A stretch of 9,883 nt of DNA from Candidatus Parcubacteria bacterium (GCA_018669975.1 JABHSK010000010.1:1-9883), one strand, 5' to 3'; counted from the stretch's first letter, positions 1-4,085 are shown. Made by a program: numbers and translations. Notes: generated from the letters alone by a model not told the origin.

Positions 1-122
1 ACACCACCGGCTGCGGCTAATACTTTTAAAATAGCTGCGGTCAGGGTTGTTTTACCATGGTCTACGTGACCAATAGTACCTACATTTACATGAGGTTTTT
101 CTCTGTTAAAAACTTCTGCCAT
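1..122 (-). CDS. tuf: Elongation factor Tu, N-terminal 40 residues (runs off left edge)
   Basis: EF-Tu is the GTPase that delivers aminoacyl-tRNA to the ribosomal A site. The visible protein begins MAEVFNREKPHVNVGTIGHV and continues into the G1/P-loop motif GHVDHGKT at residues 18-25, which is diagnostic of EF-Tu. The ATG is at 122-120, and an SD (AAGGAG in the minus sense, 133-138) lies seven bases before it, so the start is secure. The rest of the gene lies outside the window. In most bacteria tuf follows fusA directly in the str operon. Here it is about 4 kb from fusA and has its own promoter at 233-261. Identity is near certain from the P-loop and flanking residues. Confidence 0.97.
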   Translation of the reverse strand, partial: MAEVFNREKPHVNVGTIGHVDHGKTTLTAAILKVLAAAGG

Positions 123-232
123 TTGATTTCTTCTCCTTGTAATAGCCCCCCTTAAATTCAGGAGTTTGTGAACCAGCTATCTTAAAATATTAATTATTAT
201 TTATTAGTTTTGCGTTTTTTTAAAACACAAAG

Positions 233-261
233 ATTATAGCACTGTTTTTGGATTTTGGCAA
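233..261 (-). promoter_or_regulatory. Sigma-70 promoter for tuf
   Basis: On the minus strand TTGCCA (261-256) is separated by exactly 17 bases from a perfect TATAAT (238-233). The predicted transcript starts near 226 and leaves a leader of about 100 nt before the tuf ATG. This lets tuf be expressed independently of rpsL-rpsG-fusA, as its separation from that cluster requires. Confidence 0.8.
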
Positions 262-318
262 GCCCCTAAGAGCAATGCCTTAAATTCTAGCCTATTCTAG
301 CTAACATTAGCAAAAATT

Positions 319-693
319 CTAGTCTACAGGCTCAATGTAGTATCGATCCTCTTCAGACACTGCTGACTTATCAACAGTAATCTTATCATCAATGTTTTCA
401 GACTTTTTATCATCTTTTTCATCTTTACGAAGAGTGTCTACCTTAAAATCTTCTAAACTATAGTCTTCTAAATCATCCTGAGAAGCTTTCCAAACCGCAA
501 TATCACGGTTGATTTTACTAAGTAATTCATCTTCTGAAAGACCTTTTACTGAAGATGGGCCATGAAGTAATCCTTCATATTCTTTGACTGTCATCACTAC
601 ATAAGGATCATGATGCTCAGATAAAACTATAACTTTGTCACCAGTTTTGGCGGCTAAGTCTAAAACTTTGTCCATTTGCTTATAATTTGGCAT
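319..693 (-). CDS. Phd/YefM-like small protein (orphan antitoxin-type)
   Basis: This is a 124-residue protein. Its first ~45 residues resemble the Phd/YefM antitoxin fold: a short N-terminal helix, then a strand-turn-strand (VIVLSEHHDPYVVMTVKEYE, about 22-41), matching the family pattern of 'hydrophobic strand, charged turn, hydrophobic strand, xEYE'. Family members bind DNA through this domain and usually neutralise a toxin encoded next door. The remaining ~80 residues are strongly acidic and charged with no motif I recognise. No Doc-, RelE- or VapC-like toxin is adjacent, so it may be an orphan regulator. Base composition matches the backbone, not the neighbouring island. No clear SD is seen; the ATG at 693 gives the longest reading, and an internal ATG at residue 7 is possible. 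Its promoter (730-757) is back to back with the island promoter (779-807), so it could control both. The fold assignment is an inference from pattern. Confidence 0.7.
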   Translation of the reverse strand: MPNYKQMDKVLDLAAKTGDKVIVLSEHHDPYVVMTVKEYEGLLHGPSSVKGLSEDELLSKINRDIAVWKASQDDLEDYSLEDFKVDTLRKDEKDDKKSENIDDKITVDKSAVSEEDRYYIEPVD

Positions 694-729
694 ATTTTCA
701 TGCTTAAAAATTGCTTAATGTGCCCATAT

Positions 730-757
730 CTTATAGCAAAAAGGGGTCTTTTGTCAA
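730..757 (-). promoter_or_regulatory. Promoter of the Phd-like gene
   Basis: On the minus strand TTGACA (757-752), a 16-base spacer ending in TGC (extended -10), then TATAAG (735-730). The transcript would start near 723, about 30 nt before the ATG. It faces away from the island promoter, and the two -35 boxes are only 21 bases apart. Confidence 0.75.
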
Positions 758-778
758 ATAAAATAGAGCTTTATACCC

Positions 779-807
779 TTGACAAGATTAATAATATATG
801 CTATAAT
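779..807 (+). promoter_or_regulatory. Consensus promoter of island transcription unit 1
   Basis: TTGACA (779-784), a 17-base spacer ending in TGC, and TATAAT (802-807). Both hexamers are perfect, the spacing is ideal and the -10 is extended, making it the best promoter in the window by eye. Initiation near 814 would put the structured RNA at 841-990 at the very 5' end of the transcript. The unit ends at the terminator at 1810-1850. Confidence 0.85.
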
Positions 808-840
808 ACTCTATTATCAAGAAGATCTTTGAACATTTGC

Positions 841-990
841 CTCCAAGGTACAAAATTGGAGCAGCGAGAACAGACAATTTTAGCTAGATTTTATCGGGCC
901 TCTAGCTCAATAATTTCAGTATATTTGTCTGGTCAGTGGTGACTTCGGTCAAAACCCTGACTCCTCGCCTCCAGTTTTATGCCTTGGAAA
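841..990 (+). ncRNA. Structured three-way-junction RNA, unknown class (element A)
   Basis: A long outer helix pairs 842-861 with 969-988 (20 positions, one C/A mismatch, two G-U pairs). It continues through GCGAG (864-868) with CTCGC (964-968). Inside are two arms. CAGACAA (871-877) pairs with TTGTCTG (925-931), enclosing a second hairpin AGCTAGA (882-888)/TCTAGCT (901-907). GTCAG (932-936) pairs with CTGAC (957-961), capped by GAC-UUCG-GUC (941-950). The mismatches in the outer helix are mostly G-U wobbles on the plus strand and would be C-A on the other, so the plus strand is the likely RNA. It lies just downstream of a consensus promoter and upstream of two tiny genes. It matches no riboswitch or RNA family I know. 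It may be a leader, a processed ncRNA or a recombination site. Confidence 0.65.
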
Positions 991-998
991 TTCATCTA
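969..998 (+). repeat. 30-bp direct repeat, copy 1 (3' arm of element A)
   Basis: The 30 bases at 969-998, beginning CTCCAGTTTTATGCC, recur at 1513-1542 with two differences. Each copy lies 23-32 bases upstream of a tiny membrane-protein gene. The first 19 bases form the 3' strand of the outer helix; the last part (AAATTMATCTA) is unpaired. Confidence 0.85.
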
Positions 999-1030
999 GG
1001 ACATAAACGGAAAGAAAGAACGAGAAGAAA

Positions 1031-1174
1031 ATGTTGATCTTCGTAGGAACTTACTATATCGGGAAATGGGCTCTTGAGATGATCGCAGCTATCATACTGG
1101 TAACCGCTCTCTCCAGCGCACTGTCAAATGTTCGCTGGCCCTGGTTCCCTATTCGCAACCAACTCAATCCGTAA
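1031..1174 (+). CDS. Small single-span membrane protein, 47 aa (TU1 gene 1)
   Basis: A 47-residue ORF reading MLIFVGTYYIGKWALE..., with one hydrophobic stretch at about residues 14-33 (ALEMIAAIILVTALSSAL). A Trp/Pro/Arg-containing tail (VRWPWFPIRNQLNP) would lie on one face of the membrane. The leader is purine-rich (GAGAAGAAA before the ATG) but has no classical SD. It lies 32 bases after the repeat ending at 998. Its stop codon overlaps the SD of the next gene, implying translational coupling. Base composition is richer in G/C than the backbone genes. I do not recognise a family. Short hydrophobic proteins of this kind include type I toxins, holin-like peptides and accessory subunits of membrane complexes; nothing here decides among them. 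Confidence 0.55.
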   Translation: MLIFVGTYYIGKWALEMIAAIILVTALSSALSNVRWPWFPIRNQLNP

Positions 1175-1185
1175 AGGAGATAACG

Positions 1186-1338
1186 ATGAATCGTAAAATA
1201 ATTACAGTGTCTGCATTCCTAACCTTTGTCACAGGCTACCTAGTTGGCTGGGCCACCCATTCTCCTATAGCAGGATGGGCAATAGTTACAGGGCTCCTGT
1301 CCATCAACTTCTCAATTTGGTGTGCTACCCATAAATAG
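1186..1338 (+). CDS. Small two-span membrane protein, 50 aa (TU1 gene 2)
   Basis: A 50-residue ORF with two hydrophobic segments, about residues 5-23 (IITVSAFLTFVTGYLVGWA) and 29-45, joined by a short THSP turn, suggesting a helical hairpin. It has a textbook SD, AAGGAG at 1174-1179, six bases before the ATG and overlapping the stop codon of the preceding gene. That makes a two-gene translationally coupled pair and strongly supports real coding. The N-terminus is positively charged (MNRK). After the stop comes a G-poor, C-rich tract and then the hairpins at 1380-1457. The family is not recognised. A small channel, toxin or membrane-anchor role is only a guess. Confidence 0.65.
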   Translation: MNRKIITVSAFLTFVTGYLVGWATHSPIAGWAIVTGLLSINFSIWCATHK

Positions 1339-1412
1339 CACCCTTCCCGCTCTTTCCCACCTCACATCCCCACACATACAGTCGGTCAAAGACAACAAAT
1401 CTAAGACCGACT
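1339..1412 (+). promoter_or_regulatory. C-rich, G-poor tract followed by an 8-bp hairpin
   Basis: The 40 bases after gene 2 are almost free of G and rich in C (CACCCTTCCCGCTCTTTCCC and on). They are followed by AGTCGGTC (1380-1387) pairing with GACCGACT (1405-1412). A long C-rich, G-poor stretch directly after a stop codon is the composition typical of a Rho loading (rut) site. No U-run follows the hairpin, so a Rho-dependent attenuator is a possible reading. A similar pyrimidine-rich tract follows gene 3 (1701-1762). Confidence 0.4.
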
Positions 1413-1457
1413 CCCTCCCAAGTTTATTAACTTGTTTAGTAAATTTAGGAAGGATAT
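1413..1457 (+). repeat. Module-end hairpin repeat, copy 1 (R1)
   Basis: The arm at 1413-1430 (CCCTCCCAAGTTTATTAA) pairs with 1436-1453 around a five-base loop: 18 positions with two C/A mismatches and two G-U pairs, followed by ATAT. It closely resembles R2 at 1763-1805, which ends the second module. No U-run follows, so it is not a simple terminator. A weak promoter-like pair (TTGTTT 1432-1437, TATAGC 1455-1460) overlaps it. Confidence 0.75.
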
Positions 1458-1480
1458 AGCTAAAAAGTTCTTTAAAATCT

Positions 1481-1542
1481 CTAAGGTACAAATTTGTAGG
1501 TGAAAACCTCATCTCCAGTTTTGTGCCTTGGAAATTAATCTA
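1481..1542 (+). ncRNA. Short hairpin version of the 5' RNA element (element B)
   Basis: The outer helix of element A is repeated: 1481-1499 pairs with 1513-1531 (two mismatches, several G-U pairs). The long branched interior is replaced by a 13-base connector that can itself form GGU-GAAA-ACC with a GNRA tetraloop (1499-1508). The 3' arm and following bases are 28/30 identical to 969-998. So A and B share the stem while the interior differs, as expected of related RNAs or of a site whose stem is the recognised part. It precedes TU1 gene 3 by 23 bases. Confidence 0.65.
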
Positions 1543-1565
1543 ACGCACGAACAAAGGATAGGACA

Positions 1566-1700
1566 ATGAAAAGTCTGCAGAATAAAATAAACAACGCTTC
1601 CCGTGTTGTTACGGAGAACCTCTTTCCCGTCATCGTGATTCTCAGTATTCCAGTGGGAATAATTCACTCACTCAACCTCTACATCCCGATGGTAAAATAA
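1566..1700 (+). CDS. Small single-span membrane protein, 44 aa (TU1 gene 3)
   Basis: A 44-residue ORF with a polar, slightly basic N-terminus (MKSLQNKINNASRVVTEN) followed by one hydrophobic segment at about residues 19-37 (LFPVIVILSIPVGIIHSLN) containing two prolines. AAAGGA at 1553-1558, seven bases before the ATG, is a credible SD. It is flanked by element B upstream and hairpin R2 downstream, the same arrangement as genes 1-2, yet its protein shows no similarity to theirs. Transcription probably comes from the promoter at 779 and ends at 1810-1850. The family is unknown. The size and hydrophobicity resemble type I toxins, but no antisense RNA can be demonstrated here. Confidence 0.55.
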   Translation: MKSLQNKINNASRVVTENLFPVIVILSIPVGIIHSLNLYIPMVK

Positions 1701-1762
1701 CAATCTGCAACTCCTCTATACCTGCCCTTTCTCTGCCTTTGGCTTATCCTCACCGATGAGCC

Positions 1763-1805
1763 CCCTCCTAAGTTTATTAAAAATTAGTAAATTTAGGAGG
1801 GATAT
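1763..1805 (+). repeat. Module-end hairpin repeat, copy 2 (R2)
   Basis: CCCTCCTAAGTTTATTAA (1763-1780) pairs over all 18 positions with 1784-1801 around an AAA loop, using two G-U pairs that exist only in plus-strand RNA. It is followed by ATAT, as in R1. It is preceded by a pyrimidine-rich tract (1701-1762). R1 and R2 bracket gene 3 and element B as direct repeats about 350 bases apart. Confidence 0.8.
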
Positions 1806-1809
1806 TAAT

Positions 1810-1852
1810 AAAACTTCAGATACATAATCTGGAGTTTTATTATTTTTTTATA
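1810..1852 (+). terminator. Intrinsic terminator ending TU1
   Basis: AAAACTTCAGAT (1810-1821) pairs with ATCTGGAGTTTT (1827-1838), 12 bp with one G-U pair and a five-base loop, followed by a T-rich run (1840-1851). Confidence 0.85.
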
Positions 1853-1873
1853 TCCTGAGCAAAGCCGAACGGA

Positions 1874-1902
1874 TTGACAGAATATATAATATAAACTTTA
1901 AT
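1874..1902 (+). promoter_or_regulatory. Promoter of TU2
   Basis: TTGACA (1874-1879), 17-base spacer, TTTAAT (1897-1902). The transcript would start near 1909, about 38 nt before the ATG at 1947. Confidence 0.75.
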
Positions 1903-1946
1903 AAAAATATTAACTTGTTCAAACCATCGCCAAGAGGAGTAGAATA

Positions 1947-2240
1947 ATGAAAACCCAAGGCACAAAACTGTTACGAGATGGCCTCGTAGACTCACTTGAT
2001 CAAATCAGGCAGGGCTTATTAAGCCACCCGCTAGGTATCAAGTTTGTAATTATCCATATTTCTGTAGCTATCAGAGATGGAGAAATTACTTTAAAAGACT
2101 TGAAAACTAGCAAACAAGAGCTATTAGATCTTCACGATCTAGTTTGTGAATGTTTGAATGAAGAAAATCCTGAGAAAAGTTGCCAAGTAAAACTCAGGAA
2201 GATCTATCCAGAAACAAACACAATGATTGCTCAAGCCTAA
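1947..2240 (+). CDS. Hypothetical protein, 97 aa (TU2)
   Basis: A 97-residue soluble protein, start ATG 1947, with GAGGAG about seven bases upstream. The middle is hydrophobic (GIKFVIIHISVAIRDGE, about 32-48), followed by charged helical sequence and a Cys-containing stretch (HDLVCECLNEENPEKSC) near residues 63-79. The three cysteines do not form a recognisable zinc motif. It stands alone between its own promoter (1874-1902) and terminator (2278-2310). Codons 3-8 contain CCAAGGCACAAAACTG (1955-1970), the exact reverse complement of 1516-1531 in element B, so TU1 RNA could pair over its start region. I recognise no family; coding is supported by SD, promoter and terminator. Confidence 0.75.
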   Translation: MKTQGTKLLRDGLVDSLDQIRQGLLSHPLGIKFVIIHISVAIRDGEITLKDLKTSKQELLDLHDLVCECLNEENPEKSCQVKLRKIYPETNTMIAQA

Positions 2241-2277
2241 ATCCAATTCAAAGGATACATCATGCTTAAACATCAAT

Positions 2278-2312
2278 AAACCGTTAACACATGCGTGCTG
2301 ACGGTTTTAAGT
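2278..2312 (+). terminator. Intrinsic terminator of TU2
   Basis: AAACCGTTA (2278-2286) pairs with TGACGGTTT (2299-2307), with an inner CAC/GTG pair (2288-2290/2295-2297). It is followed by a T-rich stretch (2305-2330) broken by A and G. Confidence 0.75.
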
Positions 2313-2336
2313 TTATTTTATTTCTTTGTAGTTATA

Positions 2337-2365
2337 TTGACAAAAATCTAAATATCTGATATAAA
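2337..2365 (+). promoter_or_regulatory. Promoter of TU3
   Basis: TTGACA (2337-2342), 17-base spacer, TATAAA (2360-2365). Initiation near 2372 gives an unusually long leader of about 170 nt before the ATG at 2543. Confidence 0.8.
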
Positions 2366-2391
2366 TAATAATCCGAAACGTTATTTTCATA

Positions 2392-2528
2392 TTTCAAAAT
2401 ACTGATTTGGAGAATAAAAATTATTCTTTAATTCTGTATTTTGAAAGTCGCTATACTTGGCTGGTGTCACAAGTATTTTGACTATAAAGAAAATAGACAC
2501 CATTAGTTGAAATTCCCAACAGGGAATT
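2392..2528 (+). promoter_or_regulatory. Structured 5' leader with predicted pseudoknot (riboswitch-like)
   Basis: Three elements precede the gene at 2543. First, TTTCAAAATAC (2392-2402) pairs perfectly with GTATTTTGAAA (2436-2446), enclosing hairpin AGAATAA-AAA-TTATTCT (2411-2427). Second, ATACTTG (2453-2459) pairs with CAAGTAT (2470-2476), extended by AGTC/GACT (2446-2449/2480-2483). Its loop contains TGGTGTC (2462-2468), fully complementary to GACACCA (2496-2502), giving an H-type pseudoknot. Third, AATTCCC-AACA-GGGAATT (2511-2528) ends three bases before the GAAGGAG SD region. A compact pseudoknot followed by an RBS-proximal hairpin suits a ligand- or protein-sensing leader. No known riboswitch consensus is recognised, and the fold is read by eye only. 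Confidence 0.55.
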
Positions 2529-2542
2529 ATGAAGGAGCAAAG

Positions 2543-2995
2543 ATGAATCTCTTGCAAGAACTGCTGACCGCCGCCCAGGAAATCGATCCCAAGTCCGTCC
2601 AGATGGATGACACCGAACTGACCGAGACCCAGACGAGTGTCGGTACCATGTCCGACGACACTCTGCGTATCTTCGGCCTGCTCCGGCAGACCGCGGGCAC
2701 CCTGGAGCCCATGATCAACGAGATCCGAGGTCTCGAGAAAGGTAGCGAGCGCTACGATGAGCTCAAGCTCGAAATAAGCCAGCTGAAGCTGCGCTGCGAG
2801 CTCATCCAGGAGATCTTCTGGAAGGCTGTTCGGCTCGAATTCCCCGAGATCATCGACAAGGATATCGTCGGCTGCCGTCAAGGCGGCATGGTCTACTGGG
2901 AACCCTCCGACAACCACGGCCTCGGCATCGAGGTCATCAGCGTTGGTATCGGCGGACCCATGTCAGGTGGTCTGGCCGACCTGTTCCGCAGCTGA
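2543..2995 (+). CDS. Hypothetical G/C-rich protein, 150 aa (TU3)
   Basis: A 150-residue soluble protein. The start is set at ATG 2543 because GAAGGAG (2531-2537) lies five bases upstream; the longer TTG reading from 2507 would translate through the leader hairpin. The N-terminal third is acidic (QEIDPKSVQMDDTELTE). Residues about 45-105 look helical and partly coiled-coil (heptad-like INEIRGLEKGSERYDELKLE). The C-terminus is glycine-rich (IEVISVGIGGPMSGGLADLF). Third codon positions are overwhelmingly G or C and overall G/C exceeds 50%, in sharp contrast with the A/T-rich backbone and with its own leader, which suggests acquisition from a G/C-richer source. No domain is recognised. It is flanked by its own promoter, structured leader and terminator, implying independent regulation. 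Confidence 0.8.
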   Translation: MNLLQELLTAAQEIDPKSVQMDDTELTETQTSVGTMSDDTLRIFGLLRQTAGTLEPMINEIRGLEKGSERYDELKLEISQLKLRCELIQEIFWKAVRLEFPEIIDKDIVGCRQGGMVYWEPSDNHGLGIEVISVGIGGPMSGGLADLFRS

Positions 2996-3021
2996 TCCAC
3001 CAACGATCGGCAACCACGAGA

Positions 3022-3053
3022 AGGCGCGTTCCGCAAGGGACGCGCCTATTATT
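3022..3053 (+). terminator. Terminator of TU3
   Basis: AGGCGCGT (3022-3029) pairs perfectly with ACGCGCCT (3040-3047), ten-base loop, followed by ATTATTATT. The U-run is imperfect but the stem is very stable. The next -35 box begins only eight bases downstream (3055). Confidence 0.75.
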
Positions 3054-3054
3054 A

Positions 3055-3083
3055 TTGACTAATTTAAAAATCCTTGATATTAT
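3055..3083 (+). promoter_or_regulatory. Promoter of TU4
   Basis: TTGACT (3055-3060), 17-base spacer, TATTAT (3078-3083), directly abutting the TU3 terminator. The transcript would start near 3090. Confidence 0.8.
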
Positions 3084-3132
3084 AGCGCCTCGTCATGCAC
3101 AAGGATGTTCTTTAATGAAAACGGAGTGAAGA

Positions 3133-3363
3133 TTGGAATCAGTACTTTTACCTTTTACAGAAACAGAGTTCTTATTGGCCTCTGTAAGGATGATTTTTTC
3201 AAATCAAAAAACGACAGCGTCTAACTTGACGCTATTTACCATCGCTCAGATGGTACGGTTGGCGCTAAAAAACGGTGCCATCAATTGGGAGCAACTCAAG
3301 GAGCGCGGACTCACGCGCCACGATCTCCAAAGCTTGGAGAAGAGGCTCCGGGAAATCCCGTAG
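3133..3363 (+). CDS. Hypothetical protein, 76 aa, TTG start (TU4)
   Basis: A 76-residue ORF. TTG at 3133 is chosen because GGAG (3123-3126) lies six bases upstream; there is no in-frame ATG before residue 20. The protein reads ESVLLPFTETEFLLASVRMI, then a Thr/Ser/Asn-rich linker, a helical region (LFTIAQMVRLALKNGAINWE, about 33-52) and a charged C-terminal helix (HDLQSLEKRLREIP). It has the look of a small all-helical protein, possibly nucleic-acid- or protein-binding, but no family is recognised. Codons are more G/C-rich than the backbone. Its own promoter (3055-3083) and strong terminator (3382-3420) delimit a monocistronic unit. Confidence 0.7.
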   Translation: MESVLLPFTETEFLLASVRMIFSNQKTTASNLTLFTIAQMVRLALKNGAINWEQLKERGLTRHDLQSLEKRLREIP

Positions 3364-3381
3364 CAACATAGAGCCTCACCC

Positions 3382-3422
3382 ACCACCCAGTCTGCAGAGC
3401 AGGCCGGGTGGTATTTTTTTTA
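3382..3422 (+). terminator. Intrinsic terminator of TU4
   Basis: ACCACCC (3382-3388) pairs with GGGTGGT (3406-3412), with an inner TGC/GCA pair, followed by a long T-run (3414-3421). Confidence 0.9.
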
Positions 3423-3433
3423 AACAAAATTAA

Positions 3434-3457
3434 GAGGGCGGAATCTGGTCCGCCCTC
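3434..3457 (-). terminator. Terminator of the cytidine deaminase-like gene (TU5)
   Basis: GAGGGCGGA and TCCGCCCTC (3434-3442/3449-3457) form a perfect 9-bp stem. On the minus strand it is followed by TTAATTTTGTTT. It lies 16 bases after the stop codon and faces the TU4 terminator, so the two units converge cleanly. Confidence 0.8.
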
Positions 3458-3473
3458 ATCTACCCTTCTATGA

Positions 3474-4001
3474 TCATTGGATCTCGAAGGCCATGGGATA
3501 GGCATAGCCAATAGTTGTCAGGAAAAGAATTCCATCTGATCTCAACGAGAGAAGCTCCACATTTGGATCATTACCAGAATTCTCCCAGACATTGACCAAA
3601 CACTGGCCACACCAAGAAGGAAAATCACGCATAGTTGGCTGCTTTTCAGGCATATCCGACCTATCAATGATGATCTTGCGATCTCTGGGGGCAGCCACCA
3701 AGGCTACGCGACGAAGTAGCTTGTGGCCAGAACAGACCATTGTGTCAATGGCGTTTTGCTCACCATGCGTAGTCTGGGTAAAAGTCACCCTCTCGACATT
3801 GCACCCAGGGAATATCTCACCTTCAATGCTTTCGGCAGCAGCTCCACAGGTGAAGCCAGAATGATTGGCTTGGGAGTGCTCCCGTGCAACCAGAGCTGCC
3901 ATAACTAACTGACGTTCCGGACCTTCCGGAACAAGTGAGAAGGGTATGAAACGTACTCGTATGACTTGAGTAATCTCACCCCCTAATGTCCAAAGACTCA
4001 T
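3474..4001 (-). CDS. Divergent cytidine deaminase-like zinc enzyme, 175 aa (TU5)
   Basis: Cytidine deaminases hydrolyse (deoxy)cytidine to (deoxy)uridine in pyrimidine salvage. The order of family landmarks is present: SGFTCGAA (about 48-55; family pattern SxFxVGAA), GCNVER (about 66-71; family GCNVEN), the zinc/proton-shuttle motif HGEQNAI (about 79-85; family [C/H]AE) and PSWCGQC (about 129-135; family PCGxCRQ). The zinc ligands would be His79, Cys132 and Cys135, with Glu81 the proton shuttle. Gly replaces the usual Ala in H-G-E, and PSWC has one residue more than PC. Length exceeds the usual ~130 residues through an extended N-terminus and C-terminus. ATG 4001 is preceded by GAGGAGG (4015-4009) at seven bases, a strong SD. 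G/C near 50% contrasts with adjacent fusA. It may be a salvage enzyme or may act on another nucleoside or base. Confidence 0.75.
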   Translation of the reverse strand: MSLWTLGGEITQVIRVRFIPFSLVPEGPERQLVMAALVAREHSQANHSGFTCGAAAESIEGEIFPGCNVERVTFTQTTHGEQNAIDTMVCSGHKLLRRVALVAAPRDRKIIIDRSDMPEKQPTMRDFPSWCGQCLVNVWENSGNDPNVELLSLRSDGILFLTTIGYAYPMAFEIQ

Positions 4002-4071
4002 AACTGATCCTCCTCGTTTATTCTAGACACGCTAGACATACTCCTCTATTTGTACGGGCTAGGATCGCCCG
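3998..4071 (-). promoter_or_regulatory. Leader of the deaminase-like gene: two hairpins and a 13-codon upstream ORF
   Basis: In the minus sense CGGGC-loop-GCCCG (4071-4055) is followed by GAGGAG and ATG at 4039. This opens a 13-codon frame (MSSVSRINEEDQL) whose TGA (4000-3998) overlaps the deaminase ATG as ATGA. TCTAG/CTAGA around the start of this small frame can form a second hairpin. The spacing between GGAG and the small ATG is only one base, so efficient translation of the short frame is doubtful. Coupled translation or leader-peptide control is a possible reading. Confidence 0.3.
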
Positions 4072-4085
4072 AATGAACTATATTA

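Noticed and set aside
676..942. 88-residue plus-strand frame
   Set aside because: It runs through two promoters and the structured RNA, has no SD and no protein-like composition.
841..990. Retron-type ncRNA (inverted outer arms like a1/a2)
   Set aside because: The outer arms resemble a retron layout, but no reverse transcriptase is encoded anywhere in the window and the downstream genes are tiny membrane proteins.
1312..1512. 66-residue minus-strand frame
   Set aside because: It is antisense to hairpins R1 and B and lacks an SD; it is an accident of inverted repeats.
841..1700. Type III toxin-antitoxin (RNA repeat antitoxin plus ToxN)
   Set aside because: There are only two related RNA elements, not a tandem array of short repeats, and no ToxN-like endoribonuclease follows.
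1413..1805. Integron attC sites in hairpins R1 and R2
   Set aside because: The arms lack the GTTRRRY/RYYYAAC core sites and the two-box layout with an extrahelical G, and no integrase gene is seen. Only the cassette-like arrangement is similar.
2262..2279. Five-codon frame MLKHQ with AAAGGA upstream
   Set aside because: It is too short to support and runs into the TU2 terminator stem.
2507..2542. TTG start at 2507 for the TU3 gene
   Set aside because: It would translate through the leader hairpin and has no SD; ATG 2543 has an ideal SD.
2387..2917. 176-residue minus-strand frame antisense to the TU3 gene
   Set aside because: It is an open shadow frame caused by the high third-position G/C of the sense gene; no promoter or SD.
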